A stretch of DNA of 51,727 bases from Flavobacterium sp. I-STPP5a (GCF_009764685.1 NZ_VHLM01000032.1:1-51727), one strand, 5' to 3'. Counted from the stretch's first letter, positions 26,811 through 34,660 are shown. Translations and numbers: made by a program. The notes: generated by a model not told the origin, from the letters alone.

Positions 26811-28406
26811 TTAAAATGGGGTTTCAATTCCTAGCTCCCTACAAAAACTGGCAATGGTAGCATCGGTGGTTTTGCTTTCATGGGCTAAGGCGCGTAATTC
26901 TTGGGTTATGGCTTGTAGGTCTATGGCATCTTCCTCCTCAAAGGTGTCTACGTAGCGCGGGATGTTTAAATTATAATCATTTTCGGCGATGGTAGAGACG
27001 CGATTAATCGCGTCTGTACGATTGCGGGAAATTGCGGCAATTTGGGAATATTTTTCTTCCTCGGTGCGATTTTTATAGGTATCGATTATTTTGTCGATGT
27101 CTTCTTTGCGCAGCACGTTTTGGGTTTTTACTTTCTCAAAATGTTGGCTGGCATCTATAAACAAGATGTTATCTGGATTGTCGCGTTTTTTCTTTAGGAC
27201 CAAAATACAGGTTGGGATGCTGGTTCCGTAAAAAATATTGGCGGGTAATCCTATTACGGTATCGAGGTAGTTTTTCTCTTGGATCAAATACTGGCGAATG
27301 TGTCCTTCGGCTCCACCACGAAACAAAACGCCGTGTGGCAAAACTATAGCCATGGTTCCGTTATCGTCAAGCTGGTGCACCATGTGTTGTACAAAAGCAA
27401 AATCAGCTTTTGAGCTTGGGGCGAGTTTGCCATAGGCCGAGAAACGCTCATCGATCATGTGCAGCGGACTCGCAGACCAATTGGCCGAGAATGGCGGATT
27501 GGCTACGATGGCTTCAAAACGCAAATCGTAATGTTGTGGGCGTTCTAGGGTATCTTCGTTTTTAATATCAAAACGTTTGTAGTGTACATCGTGCATGATC
27601 ATGTTCATGCGGCACAAGTTGTAAGTGGTAGGATTCATTTCCTGACCGTAAAAAGCGCTGACGTCTTTTACTTCTTTGGCTACGCGCAACAGCAAGGAAC
27701 CTGATCCACAAGTTGGGTCGTAAACGCTTTTGAGTTTGTCCTTGCCTACGGTTACTAGTTGTGCCAAGATGCTACTGACTTGTTGTGGTGTGTAAAATTC
27801 ACCCGCTTTTTTGCCTGCGCCACTAGCAAACTGACCAATTAAATATTCGTAGGCATCGCCTAGAACATCACTGTCGGTATTTTCTAAATCAAAATCAATT
27901 TCGTCCAGATGAATCAAGACTTTTACGATCAATTCGTTTTTATCCGCTTCGGATTTTCCTAGTTTGTGAGAGGTTAAATCTAAATCCGAAAAGAGGTTGC
28001 CAAAATCTTCTTCGCTTTCTGACCCCATGGTACTTTGCTCAATGTGCGTGAGTACTTTGGCTAGATCGCCCAGGATGAAATTGTTTTTTCCGCCAGCGTT
28101 ACCTCTGCGTGCTAGTTCTGAGAATAAATCAGCAGGCTCCAAGAAAAAGCCTAATTTGTCAATAGCCAATTGTTTTATTTCTTGCATCAAAAGGGCTTCG
28201 TCAGGATGTCCTACTACTTCTTGAAAAGTCAAACCGTCGGGTTGTAAGATGGTATTGGCGTACAAATCCATTTTAGTACTCAGGTACTTATAGAAAATGA
28301 AACCTAATATGTAATCTCTAAAATCATCGGCATCCATTTTGCCACGAAGGGTATTTGCGATGTTCCAGAGTTGTTGTTCTAATTTTTGTTTTTGTTCGGC
28401 TGCCAT
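26811..28406 (-). CDS. hsdM: Type I restriction-modification methyltransferase subunit M, with palindrome-encoded insert
   Basis: The adenine-N6 methyltransferase subunit, 531 residues when started at MAAEQKQKLEQQLWNIANTLRGKMD; an ATG at 28439 would add eleven atypical residues. An N-terminal helical domain precedes the catalytic domain with motif I DPTCGSGSLLL (230-240) and motif IV NPPF (303-306). Residues 465-470 (DAINRV) are encoded by a full palindrome at 26996-27015, inserted just before the conserved ENDYNLNIPRYVDTF segment. The frame is intact, so the enzyme is probably active. It is the first gene of the hsd operon and modifies the host copy of the HsdS target. Confidence 0.95.
   Translation of the reverse strand: MAAEQKQKLEQQLWNIANTLRGKMDADDFRDYILGFIFYKYLSTKMDLYANTILQPDGLTFQEVVGHPDEALLMQEIKQLAIDKLGFFLEPADLFSELARRGNAGGKNNFILGDLAKVLTHIEQSTMGSESEEDFGNLFSDLDLTSHKLGKSEADKNELIVKVLIHLDEIDFDLENTDSDVLGDAYEYLIGQFASGAGKKAGEFYTPQQVSSILAQLVTVGKDKLKSVYDPTCGSGSLLLRVAKEVKDVSAFYGQEMNPTTYNLCRMNMIMHDVHYKRFDIKNEDTLERPQHYDLRFEAIVANPPFSANWSASPLHMIDERFSAYGKLAPSSKADFAFVQHMVHQLDDNGTMAIVLPHGVLFRGGAEGHIRQYLIQEKNYLDTVIGLPANIFYGTSIPTCILVLKKKRDNPDNILFIDASQHFEKVKTQNVLRKEDIDKIIDTYKNRTEEEKYSQIAAISRNRTDAINRVSTIAENDYNLNIPRYVDTFEEEDAIDLQAITQELRALAHESKTTDATIASFCRELGIETPF
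26992..27015. repeat. REP palindrome inserted in frame in hsdM
   Basis: AGACGCGATTAATCGCGTCT (26996-27015) is preceded by GTAG (26992-26995) and followed by GTAC, exactly as in the array. It lies within the hsdM coding sequence and adds DAINRV in frame. Confidence 0.92.
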
Positions 28407-28433
28407 GAAATGTATTGATTGTAAATGATAGGT

Positions 28434-28469
28434 AAGCAATTAATAGTGCTTGAGCTACTGTAATTGCTT
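28434..28469. promoter_or_regulatory. Inverted repeat upstream of hsdM
   Basis: A perfect 9-bp inverted repeat (AAGCAATTA at 28434-28442, TAATTGCTT at 28461-28469) with additional TAG/CTA inner pairing lies 28-63 bp upstream of the hsdM start. It could be an operator or a leader hairpin controlling modification and restriction gene expression. The function is inference. Confidence 0.45.
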
Positions 28470-28727
28470 GCGTTTAATGTGCTTTTGGTAAGCCAGATGC
28501 GGCTTAAAAACTTTGTTGCACTATAAAAATGCAAGAAATTTACTTGGCTAAGATATTAAAAAATAAGGAAAAAATGTACGGTAAATGGTAAAGAAGTCTG
28601 CGTAAAACTATTTTGATTATACGAATGAGACTGTGATGGTTGATGCTTTTAAGGATTGATGCGCAAAAAACGGGGAGCAAAATATACTAAAAACAAAAAA
28701 ACCCACCAATATGGTGAGTTTTTAAGT

Positions 28728-28776
28728 GAAGGCAGAAGGATTCGAACCTTCGACCGTCCCAATTAAAAATCGGGAT
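28728..28776 (-). pseudogene. Truncated tRNA-Lys-like 3' half (outlying copy)
   Basis: On the minus strand it reads an anticodon arm with a TTTTTAA loop (anticodon TTT, Lys), then variable, T-arm and acceptor 3' strand ending TGCCTTCA. The D arm and 5' acceptor strand are missing and are replaced at 28777 by the vanX-like fragment. The same 3' half occurs three times at 30.3-30.7 kb. Confidence 0.75.
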
Positions 28777-28831
28777 GTGGTAAAGCACTATTTAAAATCA
28801 GGAACATCACAGAGAGAAAAAACAATTTCAT
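28763..28831 (-). pseudogene. vanX-like signal peptide fragment fused to a tRNA remnant
   Basis: From ATG at 28829-28831 the minus strand encodes MKLFFLSVMFLILNSAL, nearly the signal peptide of the VanX-type protein at 20767 (MKFFFLSAMFLFLNSAL). It then runs into the truncated tRNA and stops in the anticodon loop after 22 codons. It is a recombination remnant, not a gene. Confidence 0.75.
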
Positions 28832-28963
28832 TTTGATTTCGTTTATTTTTTTTGTGTTGTATTTATAAATAAACCCTAAGAGATTATAAAGTTCTGTGGA
28901 TAGATTATTGATAATTAAACTTAAATTTTTGGCTGATAAAAGTTAATAAATTATCATCAGTAA

Positions 28964-29719
28964 TCAGTCAACAAATTCTAATTTTCCTGTTCGTAATGTA
29001 TAAAACACCCCTACAATTTTAATTTCGCCATTGCTTTCCATCTTTTTCAAAATTTCACTTTTTGACCTAATTTGAGAAATTGTATTTCTTATATTATTCT
29101 TAGCAACAAATTTAACAAACACTTCATTATTAGAAGACTTTTCTCCTTTAAAATCATCGCTCATTTGTACAGCAGGTTTAATATTAGTGAGCATTGAAGT
29201 TATATTTCCTAATTGCACATTATCTATAGCACCCTTAATAGCTCCACAATGTTGATGCCCCATAACAACAATCAATTTAGCACCGGCAACTTTGCAGGCA
29301 AACTCCATACTTCCTAATAAATCAGTATTTACAAAATTTCCAGCTACTCTGCCTACAAATACATCTCCTATACCTTGATCAAAAACATCTTCTACTGGCA
29401 CTCTACTATCTAAACAACTTAAAACCATTGCTTTTGGATATTGACCATCAGTTGCAGCTTTCCTAATTTCTTCCGAATGTTTACGTTGGGTAATATTCCC
29501 TGAATTAAAACGATCGTTTCCAGCAATAAACTCTTTTAAAACCTGCTCTGGATTAAGTGCATCGCGTTCTGTTTTTGTTAAAACATGATCTAGAACTGAA
29601 TCCTTCTTTTTCAAATCCTGACTTGTTTGAGAACTTTCGTTTTTAGAACTTGAATTGCAACTTGCTATTGTTTGTAGTAAAATCACAAATGCTGCAGTTT
29701 TGATTACTTGTTGTATCAT
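28964..29719 (-). CDS. Beta-class carbonic anhydrase, predicted lipoprotein
   Basis: A 251-residue enzyme interconverting CO2 and bicarbonate. The zinc ligands of beta carbonic anhydrases are visible: C102 in SCLDSRVPVED, H155 and C158 in GHQHCGAI, with D104 and R106 forming the conserved Asp-Arg pair. The N-terminus is a lipoprotein signal (LLQTIASC, Cys21) followed by a Ser/Lys/Asn-rich linker, so the enzyme should be exported and membrane-anchored rather than cytoplasmic. It stands alone between truncated tRNA sequences, which suggests it arrived or was rearranged with the accessory region. Confidence 0.9.
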   Translation of the reverse strand: MIQQVIKTAAFVILLQTIASCNSSSKNESSQTSQDLKKKDSVLDHVLTKTERDALNPEQVLKEFIAGNDRFNSGNITQRKHSEEIRKAATDGQYPKAMVLSCLDSRVPVEDVFDQGIGDVFVGRVAGNFVNTDLLGSMEFACKVAGAKLIVVMGHQHCGAIKGAIDNVQLGNITSMLTNIKPAVQMSDDFKGEKSSNNEVFVKFVAKNNIRNTISQIRSKSEILKKMESNGEIKIVGVFYTLRTGKLEFVD

Positions 29720-30278
29720 TTTTTGAGTTTTAAAATTTAACGATACAAAATTGAATTTTTTAATTCATAAATTTTTATTTATATTTTATATAATAAGCAT
29801 AAATAAAATTAATGTTGTTGTTTTTTTTAAAAAAACTAATTGTATTTAGGAAATAAAAAAAAAGGTTTTTAAAAATTCTAACCTGATATTTTTTTCTTAA
29901 TAAATTATACTCTTGACATAACCCTATGTAATTTGTACATTCTATTAATAATAAATGACTCTAAAAAAAATGAGTTTAAAAAAAGAGGATTACAAGCACA
30001 GTTAACGCATACTCTTAATTAAGAAAAGGGTAAAGAATATATAACAATACAATATTTGATTTCAAAAGAGCTTTTGATAGCCAATACTTATATTAGAAAA
30101 TAGGAAATTATTGTTGAATATCATGAATTACTCTTTACACTCTTTAAATTAAGCAATAAGTCTAATTTCTATTTTCATGTTCGTGATTTGTTCGTGAAAA
30201 TGTTGTAAAAAGTGGTGTCTTGTGGTGGTAAATGTAGGAAATAATAAAACACAAAAAACACCAATTTGGTGGGTTTTG
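29720..30278. other. Intergenic gap upstream of the carbonic anhydrase
   Basis: About 560 bp of very A+T-rich sequence without a credible open frame. A G/T-rich stretch near 30185-30230, just before the first tandem tRNA remnant, has no clear identity. It could be the remains of an integration region, but no integrase sequence is readable. Confidence 0.4.
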
Positions 30279-30335
30279 TGAAGGCAGAAGGATTCGAACC
30301 TTCGACCGTCCCGATTAAAAATCGGGATGCTCTAT
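30279..30335 (-). pseudogene. Truncated tRNA-Lys-like 3' half, copy A
   Basis: The minus strand has the D-arm end (ATAGAGCA), an intact 6-bp anticodon stem with TTT anticodon, T arm and acceptor 3' strand. The 5' acceptor and most of the D arm are absent. A hairpin terminator follows on the minus strand (about 30257-30276). Confidence 0.8.
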
Positions 30336-30447
30336 TTCTTTTACTAATTTATTTTGGAACAAAGTCTTTTTTCCTTTTTAAAGCTTTTAAAACCATCCTT
30401 ATTTAAATGTATTAAAAACAAAAAACTCATCGAATTGGCGGGTTTTG

Positions 30448-30504
30448 TGAAGGCAGAAGGATTCGAACCTTCGACCGTCCCTATTAAAAATCGGGATGCT
30501 CTAT
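30448..30504 (-). pseudogene. Truncated tRNA-Lys-like 3' half, copy B
   Basis: As copy A, but one mismatch has appeared in the anticodon stem (CCCTATT instead of CCCGATT on the plus strand), consistent with decay without selection for tRNA function. Confidence 0.8.
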
Positions 30505-30616
30505 TTCTTTTACTAATTTATTTTGGAACAAAGTCTTTTTTCCTTTTTAAAGCTTTTAAAACCATCCTTATTTAAATGTATTAAAAACAAAAAACCCACC
30601 AAATAGGTGGGTCTTG

Positions 30617-30673
30617 TGAAGGCAGAAGGATTCGAACCTTCGACCGTCCCGATTAAAAATCGGGATGCTCTAT
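30617..30673 (-). pseudogene. Truncated tRNA-Lys-like 3' half, copy C
   Basis: As copy A, with an intact anticodon stem. It lies closest to the real tRNA operon and is separated from tRNA-Arg by a palindromic terminator. Confidence 0.8.
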
Positions 30674-30784
30674 TTCTTCAACTAGTCATTTTGAGATTAA
30701 GACTATTTAAATTTTATATTTTTTTAAAATCATCCTAAATGAATTGGATTAAAAACAAAAAACCCACCAAATTGGTGGGTTTTG

Positions 30785-30858
<74 letters not shown>

Positions 30859-30882
30859 ATTGCTCGTGTAAAAAAACTCTAG

Positions 30883-30957
30883 TCGGGGTGGCAGGATTCG
30901 AACCTGCGGCCTCCTGCTCCCAAAGCAGGCGCGATAACCGAGCTACGCTACACCCCG
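30883..30957 (-). tRNA. tRNA-Pro(TGG)
   Basis: A 75-nt cloverleaf on the minus strand with CGGGGTG/CACCCCG acceptor pairing, anticodon loop TTTGGGA (anticodon TGG) and a normal T arm. It lies 24 bp from tRNA-Arg. Confidence 0.95.
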
Positions 30958-30976
30958 AAAAACAAAAAACTTAAAG

Positions 30977-31060
30977 CGGAGGGACAGGGACTCGAACCCT
31001 GGCACCGATTACTCGATGACAGTTTAGCAAACTGCTCCATTACCACTCTGGCACCCCTCC
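30977..31060 (-). tRNA. tRNA-Ser(GCT)
   Basis: An 84-nt class II tRNA on the minus strand. It has a long variable arm (CATCGAGTAATCGGTG region), anticodon loop TTGCTAA (anticodon GCT, AGC/AGU codons), an acceptor starting GGAGGG and discriminator G. It is the first gene of the tRNA operon. Confidence 0.95.
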
Positions 31061-31092
31061 AAGCTCAAGAAACGTGTTCTGTTTTGCGGTTG

Positions 31093-31123
31093 CAAACTTA
31101 CTACTTCTTTAGACTTCTCACAA
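31093..31123 (-). promoter_or_regulatory. Promoter of the tRNA-Ser-Pro-Arg operon
   Basis: On the minus strand TTG (31121-31123) is followed after 20 bp by TAAGTTTG (31093-31100), a perfect match to the Bacteroidota -33/-7 consensus, about 32 bp upstream of tRNA-Ser. Confidence 0.8.
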
Positions 31124-31279
31124 CTTTTTTTGATGTTTTTTTTATATTTTTTTCAAAAAAAATTAAAAACAGTTCACAGTCAAATACATAGAAGTGTAAA
31201 AATTTATCGGAATTATTAAATTCTATTCGAAATATAAATTTACTTAAAAAAGATTAAATTTGCTTCATAAACTAACATT

Positions 31280-32467
31280 ATGAAAGACATGAACAAAAGA
31301 GTTGTTATCGTTTCTGCCGTAAGAACACCTATCGGAAGTTTTATGGGAGCATTATCTACAGTAACTGCACCAAAATTAGGAGCTGCTGCTATAAAAGGTG
31401 CTTTAGACAAAATAAATTTAGACCCAAACTTAATTGACGAAGTTTACATGGGTAACGTAGTTCAAGCAGGCGTAGGTCAAGCTCCTGCTAGACAAGCGGC
31501 TTTGTTTGCAGGATTACCTACAACAGTAGCTTGTACTACTATAAACAAAGTATGCGCCTCAGGAATGAAGGCAGTAATGATGGCTGCTCAAGCAATTCAG
31601 TGCGGAGACGCTGAGATTGTAGTAGCAGGTGGTATGGAGAACATGAGTTTGATTCCGCATTACATGAACCTGAGAAACGGAACAAAATTTGGTCCATCAA
31701 CAATGCTTGACGGAATGCAAAAAGATGGCCTTACAGACGCTTATGACAACAGTGCAATGGGAGTTTGTGCTGATTTATGCGCGACAGAATATAATTTTTC
31801 TCGTGAAGATCAAGATGCGTATGCTATTCAATCTTACGAAAGAAGTGCTGCCGCCTGGAATACTGGAAAATTTGACAATGAAGTAGTACCTGTTGCTGTA
31901 CCACAACGTAAAGGTGACCCGATCATGGTAACCAAAGACGAAGAATACACGAATGTAAAACTTGATAAAATCCCTTCGTTAAGTCCTGTTTTTACCAAAG
32001 ACGGAACAGTTACAGCTGCCAACGCATCAACCATTAATGACGGTGCTGCTGCAGTAATCATGATGAGTGAAGAAAAAGCACTTACATTAGGCTTAAAACC
32101 ATTAGCGTACATAAAAGGTTATGCCGATGCTGCTCAAGAGCCAAAGTGGTTTACTACTAGTCCTGCTAAGGCTTTACCAAAAGCACTAGACAAAGCCGGA
32201 ATAGCACTTGATGCTGTTGAGTACTTTGAATTTAACGAAGCCTTCTCTGTAGTAGGATTAGCCAATTCTAAAATACTAGGACTAGACAATTCAAAAGTTA
32301 ACGTAAACGGTGGCGCTGTATCACTTGGACACCCGCTAGGATGTTCTGGGGTGCGTATTATTGTTACTTTATTAAATGTACTGGAACAAAATAACGCAAA
32401 AATAGGCGCTGCTGCTATTTGCAATGGCGGTGGTGGCGCATCTGCAATTGTTGTAGAAAGAATGTAA
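31280..32467 (+). CDS. Acetyl-CoA C-acetyltransferase (thiolase)
   Basis: A 395-residue thiolase catalysing reversible condensation or cleavage of acetoacetyl-CoA or 3-ketoacyl-CoA. The nucleophilic C92 is in NKVCASGMK, FNEAFSV carries the active-site region, and GGAVSLGHPLGCSG and CNGGGGA carry the catalytic His and second Cys. The length is typical. A start at the second ATG (31289, MNKRVVIVSA) is equally plausible. TAAATTTG at 31255-31262 fits a -7 promoter box. It is transcribed alone and ends at a strong terminator. Whether it serves fatty-acid breakdown or ketone metabolism cannot be told. Confidence 0.93.
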   Translation: MKDMNKRVVIVSAVRTPIGSFMGALSTVTAPKLGAAAIKGALDKINLDPNLIDEVYMGNVVQAGVGQAPARQAALFAGLPTTVACTTINKVCASGMKAVMMAAQAIQCGDAEIVVAGGMENMSLIPHYMNLRNGTKFGPSTMLDGMQKDGLTDAYDNSAMGVCADLCATEYNFSREDQDAYAIQSYERSAAAWNTGKFDNEVVPVAVPQRKGDPIMVTKDEEYTNVKLDKIPSLSPVFTKDGTVTAANASTINDGAAAVIMMSEEKALTLGLKPLAYIKGYADAAQEPKWFTTSPAKALPKALDKAGIALDAVEYFEFNEAFSVVGLANSKILGLDNSKVNVNGGAVSLGHPLGCSGVRIIVTLLNVLEQNNAKIGAAAICNGGGGASAIVVERM

Positions 32468-32477
32468 TACTTAATAA

Positions 32478-32514
32478 AAATGGAGCAAATTAAAGGTTTT
32501 GATTTGCTCCATTT
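32478..32514 (+). terminator. Terminator after thiolase
   Basis: A 13-bp perfect stem (32478-32490 with 32502-32514) lies 10 bp after the stop codon, flanked by A-rich and T-rich sequence. Confidence 0.85.
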
Positions 32515-32534
32515 AACCTTTTAAAAAATCATAA

Positions 32535-33296
32535 ATGTTCGGAATTTGTAATCTTGCGGTCATTCCGCTTCGTCATGAGGCAAGTGATAAAAGCGAAATA
32601 GTTTCTCAAGTTTTATTTGGAGAACATTTTGAAATTTTAGAAAAACACAATCAATGGTATAAAATAAAATTGCAGTACGATAATTACGAGGGCTGGATTG
32701 ATAGCAAACAAATGCAACTAATATCCGAAAGTAGCTATCAAAATCTTACTGATGATACTATAATTTTAAACGCTGATTTACTTGAATACATAACCGGAAC
32801 AAACAACTTGATGCTTCCGATACCACTTGGCGCCTCATTATCTTTTTTAAATCATCATGACATCAACAAAGATAATTATGAATTTGAAGGCACTAAAACG
32901 AGCGGTAAAAAAAACAAAGACAACCTTATCAAAACTTCCTTCATGTACCTGAATGCTCCTTATTTATGGGGCGGAAAAACACCTTTTGGCATTGATTGTT
33001 CGGGGTTTACTCAAATGGTTTATAAACTTAACGGATATCATTTATTACGTGATGCATCACAACAAGCTACTCAAGGTCAGGCGTTAAGTTTTATTGAAGA
33101 GAGCGAGCCTGGGGACTTAGCATTTTTTGACAATGACGAAGGAGCTATTATTCATGTAGGTATTATCATGGATGATAATTATATTATTCATGCTAGTGGT
33201 AAAGTACGTATAGACAGAATTGACCACTTAGGCATATTTAATACCGAAACCAATAAACACACTCACAAATTAAGAGTTATCAAAAAAATTGTATAA
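32535..33296 (+). CDS. C40 family (NlpC/P60) peptidase with SH3-like domain
   Basis: A 253-residue cysteine peptidase probably cutting peptidoglycan stem peptides. The N-terminal region (about 5-65) is a bacterial SH3-like domain (LAVIPLRHEASDKSEIVSQVLFGE and WYKIKLQYDNYEGW). The NlpC/P60 domain (about 130-253) has catalytic C155 in GIDCSGF, H207 in IIHVGI and a third polar residue at H219. No signal peptide is evident at this start, which is common for the flavobacterial version and suggests a cytoplasmic role or unconventional export. It converges with the TPR gene. Confidence 0.9.
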   Translation: MFGICNLAVIPLRHEASDKSEIVSQVLFGEHFEILEKHNQWYKIKLQYDNYEGWIDSKQMQLISESSYQNLTDDTIILNADLLEYITGTNNLMLPIPLGASLSFLNHHDINKDNYEFEGTKTSGKKNKDNLIKTSFMYLNAPYLWGGKTPFGIDCSGFTQMVYKLNGYHLLRDASQQATQGQALSFIEESEPGDLAFFDNDEGAIIHVGIIMDDNYIIHASGKVRIDRIDHLGIFNTETNKHTHKLRVIKKIV

Positions 33297-33298
33297 AA

Positions 33299-33323
33299 AA
33301 ACCTGTCTATTACTAGACAGGTT
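33299..33323. terminator. Bidirectional terminator between the C40 peptidase and TPR genes
   Basis: A 10-bp stem (33300-33309 with 33314-33323) with a four-base loop, A-rich before and T-rich after, lies between convergent genes. Confidence 0.85.
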
Positions 33324-33344
33324 CTTTTACACAAGCACATAATA

Positions 33345-34622
33345 CTACATTTTAGCTTTTAATGCTTTAGCTTCAGCAGTCATTTCAAGAGCATTATAAA
33401 CTCCTAATAAAGTTTTAGAAACGTCAGTGTTTTTAGAATCTAACTCTACTCCTTTTTCTAAGAATGGAATTGCAGAACGAAAAATATCTTCTCTTTTCTT
33501 TTTTAATTCATCATAACGCTTTTGATCTTTTTCTGTAGTTCCTAGCTTATTCATCGCATCAATGATTTCTTTCTCATTATCTAATTTCATTGCTGCAAGA
33601 TTAATATAAGCATTAAGATATTTAGGATTAATCTCAATTACTCTCTTATAATACTTTTCAGCATCTGCGAAATTTTTAGCATTTGCACTAAGAACCCCTA
33701 GGTTAAAAATTAAATCTGCATCGTTAGGATTTTTTTCTAAAACCTCAGCTATTAATTTTTTATACGTATCAAAATCCTTTGTTTCAAGATATAAGTTAGC
33801 CTCAGTCAATAAAAGTGATCCATCTTCAGGATTTGCAACTCTTGCCTCAGCAATTGCTTTTTTAGCCTCTTCAATTTTACCTTTCTCAACTAGAATCAAG
33901 GCCATATTTTTATAAATCTCACCTCTTTTTGATGCAATCACTTCTGTTCTTGGCTTTTCGTGAGTCCCCATTTTTACCATTTTATCTCTTTCTTGAAGAG
34001 AAGTAAAAAAATCTTCCTGAGTAGTTAATTTATTTACTGCATAATAACTAGTTCCTTTACCGGAATAATTTAAAGTCTTTAAGTTGCTATACAACTCTAA
34101 TGCCTTATCGTAGTCTTTCGCATTTACATAAGTTGATGCAGCATAATACAAGTTAATCGTATCTTTTTTATCTAACTGATAAGCGTCATACAATTTTCTT
34201 GCGCTATCAGAGAATTTTTCAACCTTTGAATCAGCAATAGCATTATTAATCAATTTGTATTTTATATCCGTAATAGAAGTTGCTGCTTGTGTAGTAAATT
34301 TAATTTTACCTGATGCTTTTTCAACAGCAATTAAATCTTGGTAAGCAACCGCTGCTTGAGATAAATTTTTATCAGTATCTATACTTTTATTTGCTAAGTC
34401 TAATAATGTATTTCCTTTTACAAAATAAAACTGCGCTTTTTCACCATCTGGAGCACTAGTTATTAACGATTCGGCTTCAGCAAGCAAAGTAACAGCCTCT
34501 TGACTTTTTCCGCTTTTTAATGCCTTTTCGGCTGCTTTAATTTGATCTTTTTGAGCAAAAGTAGCTACTGATACCAATAAAGTTGATGCTAGTATTACAT
34601 ATTTACTATTCATAATATTCAT
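33345..34622 (-). CDS. Tetratricopeptide repeat protein, secreted
   Basis: A protein of 425 residues (422 from the second ATG at 34613). The N-terminal signal peptide is MNSKYVILASTLLVSVATFAQ. The rest is helical, with TPR-like units: KALKSGKSQEAVTLLAEAE, KDYDKALELYSNL, GKIEEAKKAIAEARVANPEDG and KNFADAEKYYKRVIEINPKYLNAYINLA. It probably acts as a periplasmic protein-interaction scaffold; no catalytic domain is present. It is immediately downstream of gyrA on the same strand (38 bp) and probably cotranscribed, a neighbourhood I recall from other flavobacteria. Confidence 0.88.
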   Translation of the reverse strand: MNIMNSKYVILASTLLVSVATFAQKDQIKAAEKALKSGKSQEAVTLLAEAESLITSAPDGEKAQFYFVKGNTLLDLANKSIDTDKNLSQAAVAYQDLIAVEKASGKIKFTTQAATSITDIKYKLINNAIADSKVEKFSDSARKLYDAYQLDKKDTINLYYAASTYVNAKDYDKALELYSNLKTLNYSGKGTSYYAVNKLTTQEDFFTSLQERDKMVKMGTHEKPRTEVIASKRGEIYKNMALILVEKGKIEEAKKAIAEARVANPEDGSLLLTEANLYLETKDFDTYKKLIAEVLEKNPNDADLIFNLGVLSANAKNFADAEKYYKRVIEINPKYLNAYINLAAMKLDNEKEIIDAMNKLGTTEKDQKRYDELKKKREDIFRSAIPFLEKGVELDSKNTDVSKTLLGVYNALEMTAEAKALKAKM

Positions 34623-34660
34623 TGTTTGTTTAATAATTAATCTTAATTGAGTTTCTATTT

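Larger units (their letters stand above)
28440..28963. other. Right boundary gap of the hsd island
   Basis: The stretch from the hsdM start to the carbonic anhydrase stop has no full gene. It contains the hsdM leader with its inverted repeat, a terminator-like hairpin (about 28701-28720), a truncated tRNA-Lys-like sequence (28728-28776) and a fragment of a vanX-like 5' end (28777-28831). The sequence between 28480 and 28690 shows nothing recognisable. Confidence 0.6.
30279..30784. repeat. Tandem ~169-bp repeats carrying tRNA 3' halves and terminators
   Basis: The motif GAAGGCAGAAGGATTCGAAC begins at 30280, 30449, 30618 and, within the intact tRNA-Arg, at 30786, a period of 168-169 bp. Each unit contains a tRNA-Lys-like 3' half, about 100 bp of A+T-rich spacer and a palindromic ACCCACC/GGTGGGT terminator. 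Copies A and B are nearly identical; the spacer of C has diverged. Confidence 0.9.

Noticed and set aside
30185..30278. Remnant of an integrase gene next to the tRNA repeats
   Set aside because: The G/T-rich stretch suggested an integration region, but no conserved integrase motif can be read in any frame.
30279..30673. Three additional functional tRNA-Lys genes
   Set aside because: Each copy lacks the 5' acceptor strand and almost all of the D arm, so a cloverleaf cannot form. One copy also has a mismatch in the anticodon stem.
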